Shown here: in pieces, positions 37,008 through 44,403 of the stretch
Layout of the letters: every line of letters begins with the position of its first letter
How positions within the stretch are numbered: position 1 is the first letter of the stretch
Assembly: GCF_900103875.1 (NCBI RefSeq)
Contig: NZ_LT629705.1
Location: 5,837,001 to 5,901,000, forward strand
DNA from: Pseudomonas arsenicoxydans
GTDB lineage: Bacteria; Pseudomonadota; Gammaproteobacteria; Pseudomonadales; Pseudomonadaceae
Length of the DNA: 64,000 bases
Direction of reading: 5' to 3'
Made by a program: the position numbers and the translations under genes
Notes under the pieces: model-generated
Seen by the model: only the letters and a program-made list of their open reading frames with translations
Databases searched by the model: none
What the model was told of the DNA's origin: nothing

Positions 37008-37832
37008 TTAGAGGTTCACTACGTTGACGAACCGCGACGCGGCGGTTTCGTCGATACGCAGGTTGGTGAAGTCGAACAGGTTGCGGTCCGCCAGTTGCGA
37101 CGGGATGACGTTTTGCAAGCTGCGGAAGATGCTTTCGGTGCGGCCCGGGGTCTTGCGCTCCCACTCCTGCAACATCTCCTTGACCACCTGGCGCTGCAGG
37201 TTTTCCTGAGAACCGCAAAGATTGCACGGAATGATCGGGAATTGCTTTAAGTCCGAGTAGGCCTGGATATCTTTTTCGTTGCAGTAGGCCAGCGGGCGGA
37301 TCACCACGTTGCGGCCATCGTCGGCGCGCAACTTGGGTGGCATGGCTTTGAGCGAGCCATTGAAGAACATGTTGAGGAAGAACGTCTCGACGATGTCGTC
37401 GCGGTGGTGACCGAGGGCCATTTTGGTCGCGCCGATTTCGTCGGCGAAGGTGTAGAGCGTGCCGCGACGCAGGCGTGAGCACAACGAGCAGGTGGTCTTG
37501 CCTTCCGGGATCAGCTCCTTGACCACCGAATAGGTGTCTTTCTCGACGATGTGGTACTCGATACCCAGGGTTTTCAGGTACGCCGGCAGCACTTCTTCGG
37601 GGAAGCCTGGCTGTTTCTGGTCCATGTTCACGGCCACTATTTCAAACTTGATCGGCGCGACCTTCTGCAAGTGCAGCAGCACGTCGAGCATGGTGTAGCT
37701 GTCCTTGCCCCCGGACAGGCAGACCATGACCTTGTCGCCGTCTTCAATCATGTTGAAATCGGCAACAGCTTCACCGGCCTGACGGCGCAGACGCTTTTGC
37801 AGTTTGTTCTGGTTGACCGTGAGTGTGCCCAT
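37008..37832 (-). CDS. ttcA: tRNA 2-thiocytidine biosynthesis protein
   Basis: 274-residue [4Fe-4S] enzyme that thiolates cytidine 32 of certain tRNAs. The PP-loop ATPase motif is [20 protein letters not shown]. Cysteine pairs [10 protein letters not shown] and [13 protein letters not shown] bind the cluster; [20 protein letters not shown] is also typical. It is leftward, about 280 bases from the divergent YIP1 gene; that interval presumably carries both promoters and shows no other gene. Confidence 0.96.
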   Translation of the reverse strand: MGTLTVNQNKLQKRLRRQAGEAVADFNMIEDGDKVMVCLSGGKDSYTMLDVLLHLQKVAPIKFEIVAVNMDQKQPGFPEEVLPAYLKTLGIEYHIVEKDTYSVVKELIPEGKTTCSLCSRLRRGTLYTFADEIGATKMALGHHRDDIVETFFLNMFFNGSLKAMPPKLRADDGRNVVIRPLAYCNEKDIQAYSDLKQFPIIPCNLCGSQENLQRQVVKEMLQEWERKTPGRTESIFRSLQNVIPSQLADRNLFDFTNLRIDETAASRFVNVVNL

Positions 37833-38112
37833 GACGCGAATCCGTGAGTGTGACGAAAGGCCGGCATTTTACGCAAAAACCGGTCACGGGCGAAGAGCCC
37901 CCGATCCCCGGTGGGTGGTGACAGACCCTGCGGCGATTAACGCAGGTGTTTACAGCGCGATTTGCTCTAACGCCCCCGCACCTGCGCCGTAAAGACCTTT
38001 CTATACTGCGACATAAGGTCGCTGACATATCCAGACCTATTACTTACTTGGCCACTTTGGCCTGTAGGCGCTCCACTGGGGGGCGACGGTAAAAACAAGA
38101 GGAGTGACTGGC

Positions 38113-38715
38113 ATGATCCATCACGTAGTGGGGCTCTTCACCCACCCCGACCAGGAATGGAAACAAATCCGTGGCGACCAAGAGGAAAGCATCAGCCACA
38201 TGTACCTGACTCACACGCTGATTCTGGCGGCGATCCCTGCCGTGTCGGCATTTATCGGCACCACTCAGGTCGGCTGGGTCATTGGCAGCCGGGCACCGGT
38301 GATGCTGACCCATGAAAGCGCGCTATGGATGACGATCATGTCGTACCTGGCGATGCTCGGCGGTGTCGCGGTGATGGGCGCATTCATCCACTGGATGGCC
38401 CGCACGTATGACGCCAATCCGAGCCTGGCCCGTTGTGTTGCGTTTGCGACCTATACCGCGACACCGCTGTTCATTGGCGGTCTGGCGGCGCTGTATCCAC
38501 ACATGTGGCTGGGGATGATCGTCGGGACGGCGGCCATCTGCTACACCGTTTACCTGCTGTATGTGGGCTTACCAACCTTCATGAACATTCCATCGGACGA
38601 GGGATTCCTGTTTTCCAGTTCAGTGCTTGCCGTAGGCCTGGTGGTGCTGGTGGCCATCATGGCGTTTACCGTTATTGTCTGGGGACTCGGCGTGGGGCCG
38701 GTCTATACCAATTAG
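38113..38715 (+). CDS. YIP1-family membrane protein
   Basis: 200 residues. The N-terminus HHVVGLFTHPDQEWKQIRGD is followed by five or six hydrophobic helices, including LILAAIPAVSAFIGTTQVGW, the block around MTIMSYLAMLGGVAVMGAFI, and VLAVGLVVLVAIMAFTVIVW. This fits the bacterial YIP1 (DUF1282) family, whose role is unknown. ATG 38113 is chosen because AGGAG lies 8 bases upstream. A short GC-rich hairpin follows the stop. Confidence 0.88.
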   Translation: MIHHVVGLFTHPDQEWKQIRGDQEESISHMYLTHTLILAAIPAVSAFIGTTQVGWVIGSRAPVMLTHESALWMTIMSYLAMLGGVAVMGAFIHWMARTYDANPSLARCVAFATYTATPLFIGGLAALYPHMWLGMIVGTAAICYTVYLLYVGLPTFMNIPSDEGFLFSSSVLAVGLVVLVAIMAFTVIVWGLGVGPVYTN

Positions 38716-38750
38716 CAACTCACCCACTAATAACCAGATCTGCCAATACA

Positions 38751-38773
38751 GGCCGCCGCAAGGCGGCCTTCTA
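38751..38773 (+). terminator. Probable terminator after the YIP1 gene
   Basis: A GGCCGCC stem with GCAA loop and GGCGGCC, followed by TTCT. The T-run is weak, so confidence is moderate. Confidence 0.6.
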
Positions 38774-38872
38774 ATGCCCAAGCACAAAGAAGGTGACGAC
38801 CACTCGGCACATCGACGATTCGCAAGGCCCCGGCCTTGCGGCATACTCGACGTCTCTGGAGATCCATCAAGC

Positions 38873-39367
38873 ATGCCCGAGCAACTCAATACCCGCGTCG
38901 AAGACTGTTACCAACTCGCCGAATCCTTTTTCAAACGAACTTTCAAACGCCCCGTGGTGAGCCTCAAGCTGCGCGGTCAAAAAGCCGGTGTCGCGCATTT
39001 GCACGAGAACCTGCTGCGCTTCAATCCTCAGTTGTACCGGGAAAACACCGAAGACTTCCTCAAGCAGACCGTGGCCCATGAAGTCGCGCACCTGATCGCC
39101 CATCAACTGTTCGGCGACCGCATCCAGCCGCATGGCGAAGAGTGGCAACTGATCATGCGCGGCGTTTATGAATTGCCGCCTAACCGCTGCCACACCTACG
39201 ACGTCAAACGCCGCAGCGTGACGCGCTATATCTATAAATGCCCGTGCGTCGACAGTGACTTTCCGTTCTCGGCCCAGCGCCATAGCCTGGTGCGGCAAGG
39301 ACGCCGTTATTTGTGCCGCAGATGCCGCAGCACGTTGGTGTTTAGCGGGGAGATGCGGGTCGAGTAA
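38873..39367 (+). CDS. sprT: SprT-family zinc metalloprotease-like protein
   Basis: 164 residues of the SprT/Spartan family. The zinc-binding helix is QTVAHEVAHLIAHQLFG (HExxH) with a further His in IQPHGEEWQLIMR, and a C-terminal zinc ribbon holds YKCPCVDSDFPFSAQRH and YLCRRCRST. ATG 38873 is chosen because the upstream frame is interrupted by a perfect inverted repeat (CGCAAGGCC/GGCCTTGCG at 38821-38840) and lacks homology. In eukaryotes the family digests DNA-protein crosslinks; the bacterial role is undefined. Confidence 0.93.
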   Translation: MPEQLNTRVEDCYQLAESFFKRTFKRPVVSLKLRGQKAGVAHLHENLLRFNPQLYRENTEDFLKQTVAHEVAHLIAHQLFGDRIQPHGEEWQLIMRGVYELPPNRCHTYDVKRRSVTRYIYKCPCVDSDFPFSAQRHSLVRQGRRYLCRRCRSTLVFSGEMRVE

Positions 39368-39370
39368 CCG

Positions 39371-39421
39371 CACGATCGTTCCCACGCTCCTGCGTGGGAA
39401 TGCCGCCATGGACGCTCTGCG
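39371..39421. repeat. REP element, family C, single
   Basis: ATCGTTCCCACGCTCCTGCG with GTGGGAATGC and GACGCTCTGCGTC forms two adjacent small stems. It lies between the convergent sprT and CoA-transferase genes, right up to the latter's stop codon. Confidence 0.8.
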
Positions 39422-40603
39422 TCAACTTACGACTTTCGCTGCTCGCAATTCCTCAATCCGCTGTGCGCTAAACCCCAACTCCGCCAACACCTGATCCGTA
39501 TGCTGCCCCAACGACGCGCCCACATGCCGGGGTTCTGGCAATCCATCTGAAAACTTCAACGGGCAGGCCATCTGTGCCTGGGTCGAACCATCCCCACGCG
39601 GCACCTCAGTCACCAGCTCACGCGCCTTGAGCTGCGGATGCCGCACCGCCTCGCTCAGGCTCAATACCGGTTCGACACACGCATCGAGTTCGGCAAACAG
39701 GGAGCACAACTCGGCAAAGTCGTGCTTCTCGAATTCAGTTTTCAGCGCTTCCTTGAGCTTCTTTTGCTGGGACGGCTGAGGCGACAAGCCCAGCGCCGAC
39801 AGTTCCTCCAGCCCCAACGCCGTACACAATTGCTTCATGAAGCCCGGCTCCAGACTGCCCACCGATAACCAGCGCCCGTCCCGCGAGCGGTAATAGTCGT
39901 AGAAGCTGCCGCCATTGAGCATTTGATCTTCCCTGCCCGGCTCCACGCCGCAGGCCAGGTACCCGGCGCCCGCCATGGCGTTCAGGCTGAAGGCGCAGTC
40001 GGTCATGCTCACGTCCAGGTGCTGCCCCACCCCGGTTTGTTGCCGGGCGATCACTGCTGCCAGCAGGCCGATGACCCCATGCAGCGAACCGCCGGCGACG
40101 TCCGCCACCTGCATGCCCAGCGGCAACGGCCCGCTGTCGGCGCGACCGGTGTAGCTCGCCAACCCTGCCAACGCCAGATAATTGATGTCATGGCCGGCGC
40201 GATCCTTGTAGGGGCCGGTCTGCCCGTAGCCGGTGATCGACACGTAGATCAGCCTCGGATTGATCGCCTTCAACGCTTCATACCCCAGCCCCAGCCTTTC
40301 CATCACGCCGGGACGGAATTGCTCCAGCACGATGTCGTAGTCCGCCAGCAGCTGCTTGATCACCTCTAGCGCCTCGGGTTGCTTGAGGTCCAGCGCCAGG
40401 CTGCGCTTGTTGCGGTTGAGGTAGGCGTGGCTGGCGGACACGCCATGATCGTGCGGCGGCAATACCCGTAACAGGTCCATGCGGGTCGGCGATTCGATGC
40501 GCAAGACCTCGGCGCCCATGTCCGCCAGCAATAACGAGGCAAATGGCCCCGGCAGCAGTGTCGAGAAATCCAGAACCTTGAGTGATGCCAGTGGACCGAG
40601 CAT
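39422..40603 (-). CDS. CaiB/BaiF-type CoA transferase (alpha-methylacyl-CoA racemase-like)
   Basis: 393-residue class III CoA-transferase-like protein. The fold signature begins LKVLDFSTLLPGPFASLLLA, DMGAEVLRIESP, LNRNKRSLALDLKQPEALEV, and GLGYEALKAINPRLIYVSIT, then GHDINYLALAGLASYTG and the C-terminal SVGSLEPGFMKQLCTAL and LVTEVPRGDGSTQAQMACPL. The GHDINYLALAGL element is especially close to alpha-methylacyl-CoA racemases. ATG 40603 begins the homology. It lies downstream of dctA across a terminator, so it has its own promoter; substrate unknown. Confidence 0.88.
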   Translation of the reverse strand: MLGPLASLKVLDFSTLLPGPFASLLLADMGAEVLRIESPTRMDLLRVLPPHDHGVSASHAYLNRNKRSLALDLKQPEALEVIKQLLADYDIVLEQFRPGVMERLGLGYEALKAINPRLIYVSITGYGQTGPYKDRAGHDINYLALAGLASYTGRADSGPLPLGMQVADVAGGSLHGVIGLLAAVIARQQTGVGQHLDVSMTDCAFSLNAMAGAGYLACGVEPGREDQMLNGGSFYDYYRSRDGRWLSVGSLEPGFMKQLCTALGLEELSALGLSPQPSQQKKLKEALKTEFEKHDFAELCSLFAELDACVEPVLSLSEAVRHPQLKARELVTEVPRGDGSTQAQMACPLKFSDGLPEPRHVGASLGQHTDQVLAELGFSAQRIEELRAAKVVS

Positions 40604-40707
40604 GAGCAATCTCCGTGAGCGATGCTTCAAGCCTAGGCAGGCAATGGCATTGCAGCAATCACTTGAAGTGTCAGCGACTGTGACCGTTACGCTCAAATCC
40701 CGGGCAT

Positions 40708-40737
40708 GAAAAAACCCGCCGAAGCGGGTTTCTTCAT
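40708..40737 (-). terminator. Intrinsic terminator of dctA
   Basis: On the minus strand a stem AACCCGC/GCGGGTT with the loop TTCG is followed by TTTTTT. It lies 11 bases past the dctA stop. Confidence 0.92.
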
Positions 40738-40748
40738 TGCAGCAAGTC

Positions 40749-42083
40749 TTACTTGACGTTGCTTGGGGTAGCGCCTTCGGCTACGCCCAGGTCGTCTTCA
40801 ACGCGTTCGTCGGAGATACCACGACCGCCAGAAGCCAGTTCTGCGTGCATCACGTCAACGTCCAGCTCCTTGACCCACTTGGCCACAACCAGAGTAGCAA
40901 CAGCGTTACCCACCAGGTTGGTCAGTGCGCGAGCTTCGGACATGAAGCGGTCGATACCCAGAATCAGCGCCAGACCGGCAACCGGCAGGTGGCCAACGGC
41001 GGACAAGGTAGCGGCCAATACGATGAAGCCCGAACCGGTCACGCCGGCAGCGCCTTTGGAGGACAGCAGCAACACCACCAGCAGGGTGATCTGGTGCGTG
41101 ATGTCCATGTGGGTGTCGGTTGCCTGAGCAATGAACACCGCCGCCATGGTCAGGTAGATCGCAGTACCGTCGAGGTTGAACGAGTAACCGGTCGGGATCA
41201 CCAGACCCACCACGGATTTCTGCGCGCCCAGGCGTTCCATTTTGATCAGCATGCGTGGCAGTACCGATTCCGAAGAAGAAGTACCCAGCACGATCAGCAG
41301 TTCTTCACGGATGTAGCGAATCACTTTCAGCACGCTGAAACCGTGAGCGCGAGCGATACCGCCCAGCACGACCAGTACGAACACGACGCAAGTGATGTAG
41401 AAGCAGGCCATCAGTTGACCCAGTTGCACCAGCGAACCCACACCGTAGGCACCGATGGTGAACGCCATGGCGCCCAGGGCACCGAGTGGCGCGAGCTTCA
41501 TGATCATGTTGATGATGTTGAACATGACGTGGGCGAAGCGATCGATGAAGTCCAGGATCGGCTTGCCGTAGGCACCCAGGCGATGCAGGGCGAAACCGAA
41601 GATCACCGAGAACATCAGCACTTGCAGGATATCGCCGGTGGCGAATGCGCCGAAGATGGTGTTCGGGATCACGTTCAGCAGGAAGCCAACGACGCTTTGA
41701 TCAGCACCGGCGGCTACGTATTGAGCGACTTTGGAGGCATCCAGCGTGGTCACGTCGATGTGCATGCCGGCGCCCGGCTGCACGATGTTGACCACCACCA
41801 GACCGACCAGCAATGCAATGGTCGACACGATTTCGAAGTACAGCAGCGCGTAACCGCCGGTCTTGCCGACCGACTTCATGCTCTGCATGCCCGCGATACC
41901 GCTGACGACGGTGCAGAAGATGATCGGGGCGATGATCATTTTGATCAGTTTGATGAACCCGTCACCCAGCGGCTTGAGGGCCACACCGGTCTGTGGGTAG
42001 AAGTGACCGACCAGGATGCCGATAGCGATGGCAACGATCACCTGGAAATACAGGGATTTGTACAGTGGCTGACGAGTCGTCAT
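40749..42083 (-). CDS. dctA: C4-dicarboxylate:cation symporter DctA
   Basis: 444-residue inner-membrane transporter of the DAACS family importing succinate, fumarate and malate. The hallmark sequences are [20 protein letters not shown], the serine-rich hairpin [38 protein letters not shown] and [20 protein letters not shown], then [20 protein letters not shown]. The ATG at 42083 begins [21 protein letters not shown] sigma-54 promoter and two palindromic upstream sites precede it, matching the known control of dctA by NtrC-type regulators such as DctD. The next gene upstream, an AraC regulator, is divergent. Confidence 0.97.
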   Translation of the reverse strand: MTTRQPLYKSLYFQVIVAIAIGILVGHFYPQTGVALKPLGDGFIKLIKMIIAPIIFCTVVSGIAGMQSMKSVGKTGGYALLYFEIVSTIALLVGLVVVNIVQPGAGMHIDVTTLDASKVAQYVAAGADQSVVGFLLNVIPNTIFGAFATGDILQVLMFSVIFGFALHRLGAYGKPILDFIDRFAHVMFNIINMIMKLAPLGALGAMAFTIGAYGVGSLVQLGQLMACFYITCVVFVLVVLGGIARAHGFSVLKVIRYIREELLIVLGTSSSESVLPRMLIKMERLGAQKSVVGLVIPTGYSFNLDGTAIYLTMAAVFIAQATDTHMDITHQITLLVVLLLSSKGAAGVTGSGFIVLAATLSAVGHLPVAGLALILGIDRFMSEARALTNLVGNAVATLVVAKWVKELDVDVMHAELASGGRGISDERVEDDLGVAEGATPSNVK

Positions 42084-42212
42084 TGCAAAGTTCCTCAAGA
42101 GTGCCCGGTGACAACATCCATCTGTTGCCCTGAACACTTCAATTGCGAACCCTCCTGCACTGGAGGGATTTGTTTTGTCGAGCTGCGCAACGGCAAGCAT
42201 CTGCCAGTTGTA

Positions 42213-42230
42213 TCGCAAGGCCCGTGCCAC
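42213..42230 (-). promoter_or_regulatory. Sigma-54 promoter of dctA
   Basis: On the minus strand TGGCACGGGCCTTGCGAT gives the -24 TGGCAC and -12 TTGC elements with exact 5-base spacing. It lies about 130 bases before the dctA ATG, leaving a leader of about 115 bases. Confidence 0.88.
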
Positions 42231-42307
42231 CTTCTGCAAAATCCCCGCAAGCCTTTTGACATCAGGGGTTACAGCTTTTCCATGCCACCCATCGGCAAGA
42301 ACAATGT

Positions 42308-42321
42308 GGCGGATTTCCGCC
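42308..42321. promoter_or_regulatory. Upstream activator palindrome 1 for dctA
   Basis: GGCGGATTTCCGCC is a near-perfect palindrome about 90 bases upstream of the -24 element, the usual distance for an enhancer-binding protein such as DctD or MifR. A second copy lies exactly 41 bases away. Confidence 0.7.
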
Positions 42322-42348
42322 CATCGACCAGAACCCGTCCTGCAATTT

Positions 42349-42362
42349 GGCGGATATCCGCC
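42349..42362. promoter_or_regulatory. Upstream activator palindrome 2 for dctA
   Basis: GGCGGATATCCGCC is a perfect palindrome, 41 bases (about four helical turns) from palindrome 1, placing the two on the same DNA face. It lies only 60 bases from the divergent AraC-family gene start, so it could affect that promoter too. Confidence 0.7.
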
Positions 42363-42421
42363 TTGTTCATCGTCGTGCACCGCGGCTACCATCCGCCGTT
42401 CAATGGACGGACCTGCCTCCT

Positions 42422-43420
42422 ATGCGTGAACGCACCATCGCCAGTCATTTCGCCCGTGCCGCCCTCGGTGGCGCAAAACGCCTTGGGTATGACTGTTCCA
42501 ATCTGTTGCAACAACTGGGAATCAGCACCGAGTTGCTGGATGAGCCGCGCGCGCGTATTGCCCCTGAGCAGTTCACCCGTTTGATCCAGGGTTTGTGGCT
42601 GGCACTGGACGACGAATACCTCGGCTTCGGGCCGGTGCCCAGCAAAACCGGGACCTTCGCGATGATGTGCCATGCCGTGATTCACTGCCGCAATCTGGAA
42701 AAAGCACTGCATCGCGGCTTATTATTTTATAGCCTATTCCCCGACGGCCCGCGTCTGACCCTGACCCGCGAAGATGAAATGATCCGCCTGAGCCTCGACG
42801 ATTCGAAGTTCCAGGACCCGGACCATTTCCTGACCGAAAGCCAATTGATGGTGTGGCATCGCCTCGGCAGCTGGCTGATCGGTCAGCGTATCCGGCTGGA
42901 ACAGGTGACCTTCAGTTACCCAAAGCCCGAGCACGGCGCCGAATACGACTTGCTGTTCCCCTGCCCCATGGTGTTTTCCTCGGCGCAGAGCAGCCTGCTG
43001 TTTCACAGTCGTTACTTGAACATGCCGTTGTTACAGGACGAGCGCACCCTCAAGCACTTCCTTGAACACTCCCCCGCCGACCTGCTCTCGCGCCCGGATG
43101 ACGGCGACAGCCTGAGTAGCCAGTTGCGCCGCTTGCTCAGCCGCGACAGTTCACGCTGGCCGGACCTGGAAGCCGTGGCGGCACACCTGCACATCAGCCC
43201 GCAGACCCTGCGCCGGCACTTGCGTGAAGAAGGGTCGAGTTTTCAGGAATTGAAGGATCAGTTGCGCAGGGACATTGCGATTTATCACTTGGGCCGGGCG
43301 GATCTGTCGTTGCAACAGATTGCCGAGCAGCTAGGGTTTTCCGAACCTTCGGCGTTTCACCGGGCGTTCAAGAAATGGACCGGGGTGACGCCAGGGGCTT
43401 ACCGCGCACAAGAGAACTGA
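42422..43420 (+). CDS. AraC-family transcriptional regulator
   Basis: 332 residues. The N-terminal ligand domain (RLGYDCSNLLQQLGISTELL through CHAVIHCRNLEKALHRGLLF) is of the Arabinose_bd/OruR type; the C-terminal double helix-turn-helix reads LEAVAAHLHISPQTLRRHLR and ISLQQIAEQLGF-type sequence (here LSLQQIAEQLGFSEPSAFHR) then AFKKWTGVTPGAYR. ATG 42422 begins MRERTIASHFARAALGGAKR. It is divergent from dctA; whether it regulates dctA, the CoA-transferase or itself cannot be told from sequence. Confidence 0.93.
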   Translation: MRERTIASHFARAALGGAKRLGYDCSNLLQQLGISTELLDEPRARIAPEQFTRLIQGLWLALDDEYLGFGPVPSKTGTFAMMCHAVIHCRNLEKALHRGLLFYSLFPDGPRLTLTREDEMIRLSLDDSKFQDPDHFLTESQLMVWHRLGSWLIGQRIRLEQVTFSYPKPEHGAEYDLLFPCPMVFSSAQSSLLFHSRYLNMPLLQDERTLKHFLEHSPADLLSRPDDGDSLSSQLRRLLSRDSSRWPDLEAVAAHLHISPQTLRRHLREEGSSFQELKDQLRRDIAIYHLGRADLSLQQIAEQLGFSEPSAFHRAFKKWTGVTPGAYRAQEN

Positions 43421-43430
43421 AGACCCACTG

Positions 43431-43557
43431 ATCGTTCCCACGCTCTGCGTGGGAATGCAGCCCGGGACGCTCTGCGTCCCTTTCGGGAGCTGGAACGCGG
43501 AGCGTCCCTTGAGGCATTCCCACGCGGACGGTTCGACGCCTCGACGTGGGAACGATC
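43431..43557. repeat. REP element cluster, family C (inverted pair)
   Basis: ATCGTTCCCACGCTCTGCGT with GTGGGAATGCAGCCCGGGAC, then the inverted partner ending CGTGGGAACGAT. The arms contain nested stems (GGACGC/GCGTCC). It separates the convergent AraC and DUF6124 genes. Confidence 0.88.
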
Positions 43558-43559
43558 AT

Positions 43560-43928
43560 TTAGCCAGTCGCATTCTGCGGATCAAGCCTGTCCAGCATCC
43601 GGTTCACCGCCAGCTCACCGAGCATCACGACTTGCTGGATCCCCAACACCGTGTGGCGATGGGAACCCTCGATCAATCCCGCGAAATTACTCAGCATTAC
43701 GCTCGCCGACGCCAGGGATTCACAGGCGTTGACCAGCAGCGTTTCGTCGTCGGTGTCGGGGCCGACGAAGTAGACAGTGCTGGGTTTGCGCGGCGCTTCA
43801 TTGAGCGTGGCGGGTTTGAGGTAGTAGTCGAGCGCGCGGTCGGCGGCTTCGTTGAATTTTTTCGAATCGGTGGATTCGTAGGGGGAAACGTCGTCGGCGT
43901 CGGGTGGGTTGGGTGTGTTTTTGAACAT
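43560..43928 (-). CDS. DUF6124-family (DUF3077-like) small protein
   Basis: 122-residue hydrophilic protein starting MFKNTPNPPDADDVSPYEST. The fragments TLLVNACESLASASVMLSNF and QVVMLGELAVNRMLDRLDP are typical of a Pseudomonas-restricted family (DUF3077/DUF6124) of unknown function. There is no signal peptide or catalytic motif. GGAG lies 9 bases before the ATG. Its 5' leader contains a C4-like RNA (43984-44062) and further hairpins, so expression is probably controlled by transcript structure. The open frame extends upstream to 44051 but that part is the RNA element, not protein. Confidence 0.85.
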   Translation of the reverse strand: MFKNTPNPPDADDVSPYESTDSKKFNEAADRALDYYLKPATLNEAPRKPSTVYFVGPDTDDETLLVNACESLASASVMLSNFAGLIEGSHRHTVLGIQQVVMLGELAVNRMLDRLDPQNATG

Positions 43929-43983
43929 GCTTGAATCTCCGTGATTGGTGGAGCCACCACGACCTATCGCTAAACAAGTAAAA

Positions 43984-44062
43984 GGTGGCGGCTGTACGCA
44001 GGTTAGCGATCCGGGACACAGAAACCCCGGGTAGACCCGAAGGTCTCCCACGCACAGCCACC
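43984..44062 (-). ncRNA. C4-like antisense RNA element in the DUF6124 leader
   Basis: Read on the minus strand, a closing stem (GGTGGCTGTGCG with CGTACAGCCGCCACC) encloses two hairpins: AGACC-TTCG-GGTCT and CCGGG/CCCGG with a loop of about 10 bases. After them comes the single-stranded ATCGCTAACCTGCG, then the closing stem, then TTTT. This layout and the CGCTAACCTGCG segment resemble the C4 antisense RNA of phages P1 and P4 as I remember it. The CGGATCGCTAACC segment is complementary to sequence on both sides (44129-44142 and 43966-43975), as C4 RNA is to its targets. Confidence 0.7.
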
Positions 44063-44124
44063 ATTAAGCGAATTGCAGTCAGTGAAAACTGCAATCAATC
44101 TTGGGCGTTTTTGCGTCTGTGTAT

Positions 44125-44189
44125 GGGGCGGATCGCTAAACCCGATCGCTGATTCGTCAGCGACCCGCAAACGATAGAGTCCACGCCCC
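44125..44189 (-). ncRNA. Upstream structured leader module containing a C4 target-like site
   Basis: On the minus strand GGGGCG and CGCCCC close a domain with an inner hairpin TCGCTGA-CGAA-TCAGCGA (44146-44163). Next to it lies GGTTTAGCGATCCG (44142-44129), complementary over 13 pairs, with one bulged base, to the C4-like element downstream in the same transcript. A further small hairpin (GCCGTA/TACGGC, 44219-44233) precedes it. Confidence 0.5.
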
Positions 44190-44271
44190 AGGCGCACAAG
44201 CCAGCGGATTCTGGCGTAGCCGTAGGTTACGGCGCAAGGATGTGTAGCCTGAGTGAGTGTCTGGAGATGTG

Positions 44272-44293
44272 TTTTAAACAGCGCTGTTTAAAA
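44272..44293. promoter_or_regulatory. Perfect 22-base palindrome upstream of the leader
   Basis: TTTTAAACAGCGCTGTTTAA followed by AA reads identically on both strands. It lies upstream of the structured leader, on the side where its promoter should be, and next to a family B REP pair. It could be a repressor operator; no regulator gene adjoins it. Confidence 0.5.
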
Positions 44294-44296
44294 TCA

Positions 44297-44386
44297 AAAG
44301 ATCGCAGCCTCGTTGCACTCGACAGCTCCTACAGGCGCACGCAAATCTCTGTAGGAGCTGTCGAGTGCAACGAGGCTGCGATCTTT
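44297..44386. repeat. REP element pair, family B (inverted)
   Basis: AGATCGCAGCCTCGTTGCAC and its inverted copy around a loop of about 20 bases, between phoQ (leftward) and the DUF6124 leader. Confidence 0.9.
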
Positions 44387-44403
44387 TCGGCCACGCGCTG
44401 ATA

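Noticed and set aside
40737..42584. Open frame of 615 codons opposite dctA
   Set aside because: His/Gln/Asp-rich antisense translation of dctA and its promoter region.
43929..44051. N-terminal extension of the DUF6124 protein
   Set aside because: The open frame continues upstream but covers the 3' half of the structured RNA; the ATG at 43928 has a good ribosome-binding site and the protein family starts there.
44190..44220. Sigma-70 promoter for the C4-like leader (TTGTGC, 17 bases, TATCGT)
   Set aside because: Only seven of twelve consensus bases match, and it would lie partly inside the structured leader module.
43400..44400. Prophage or integrated element around the C4-like RNA
   Set aside because: No integrase, phage structural gene, att repeat or tRNA is present and the flanking genes are core genes.
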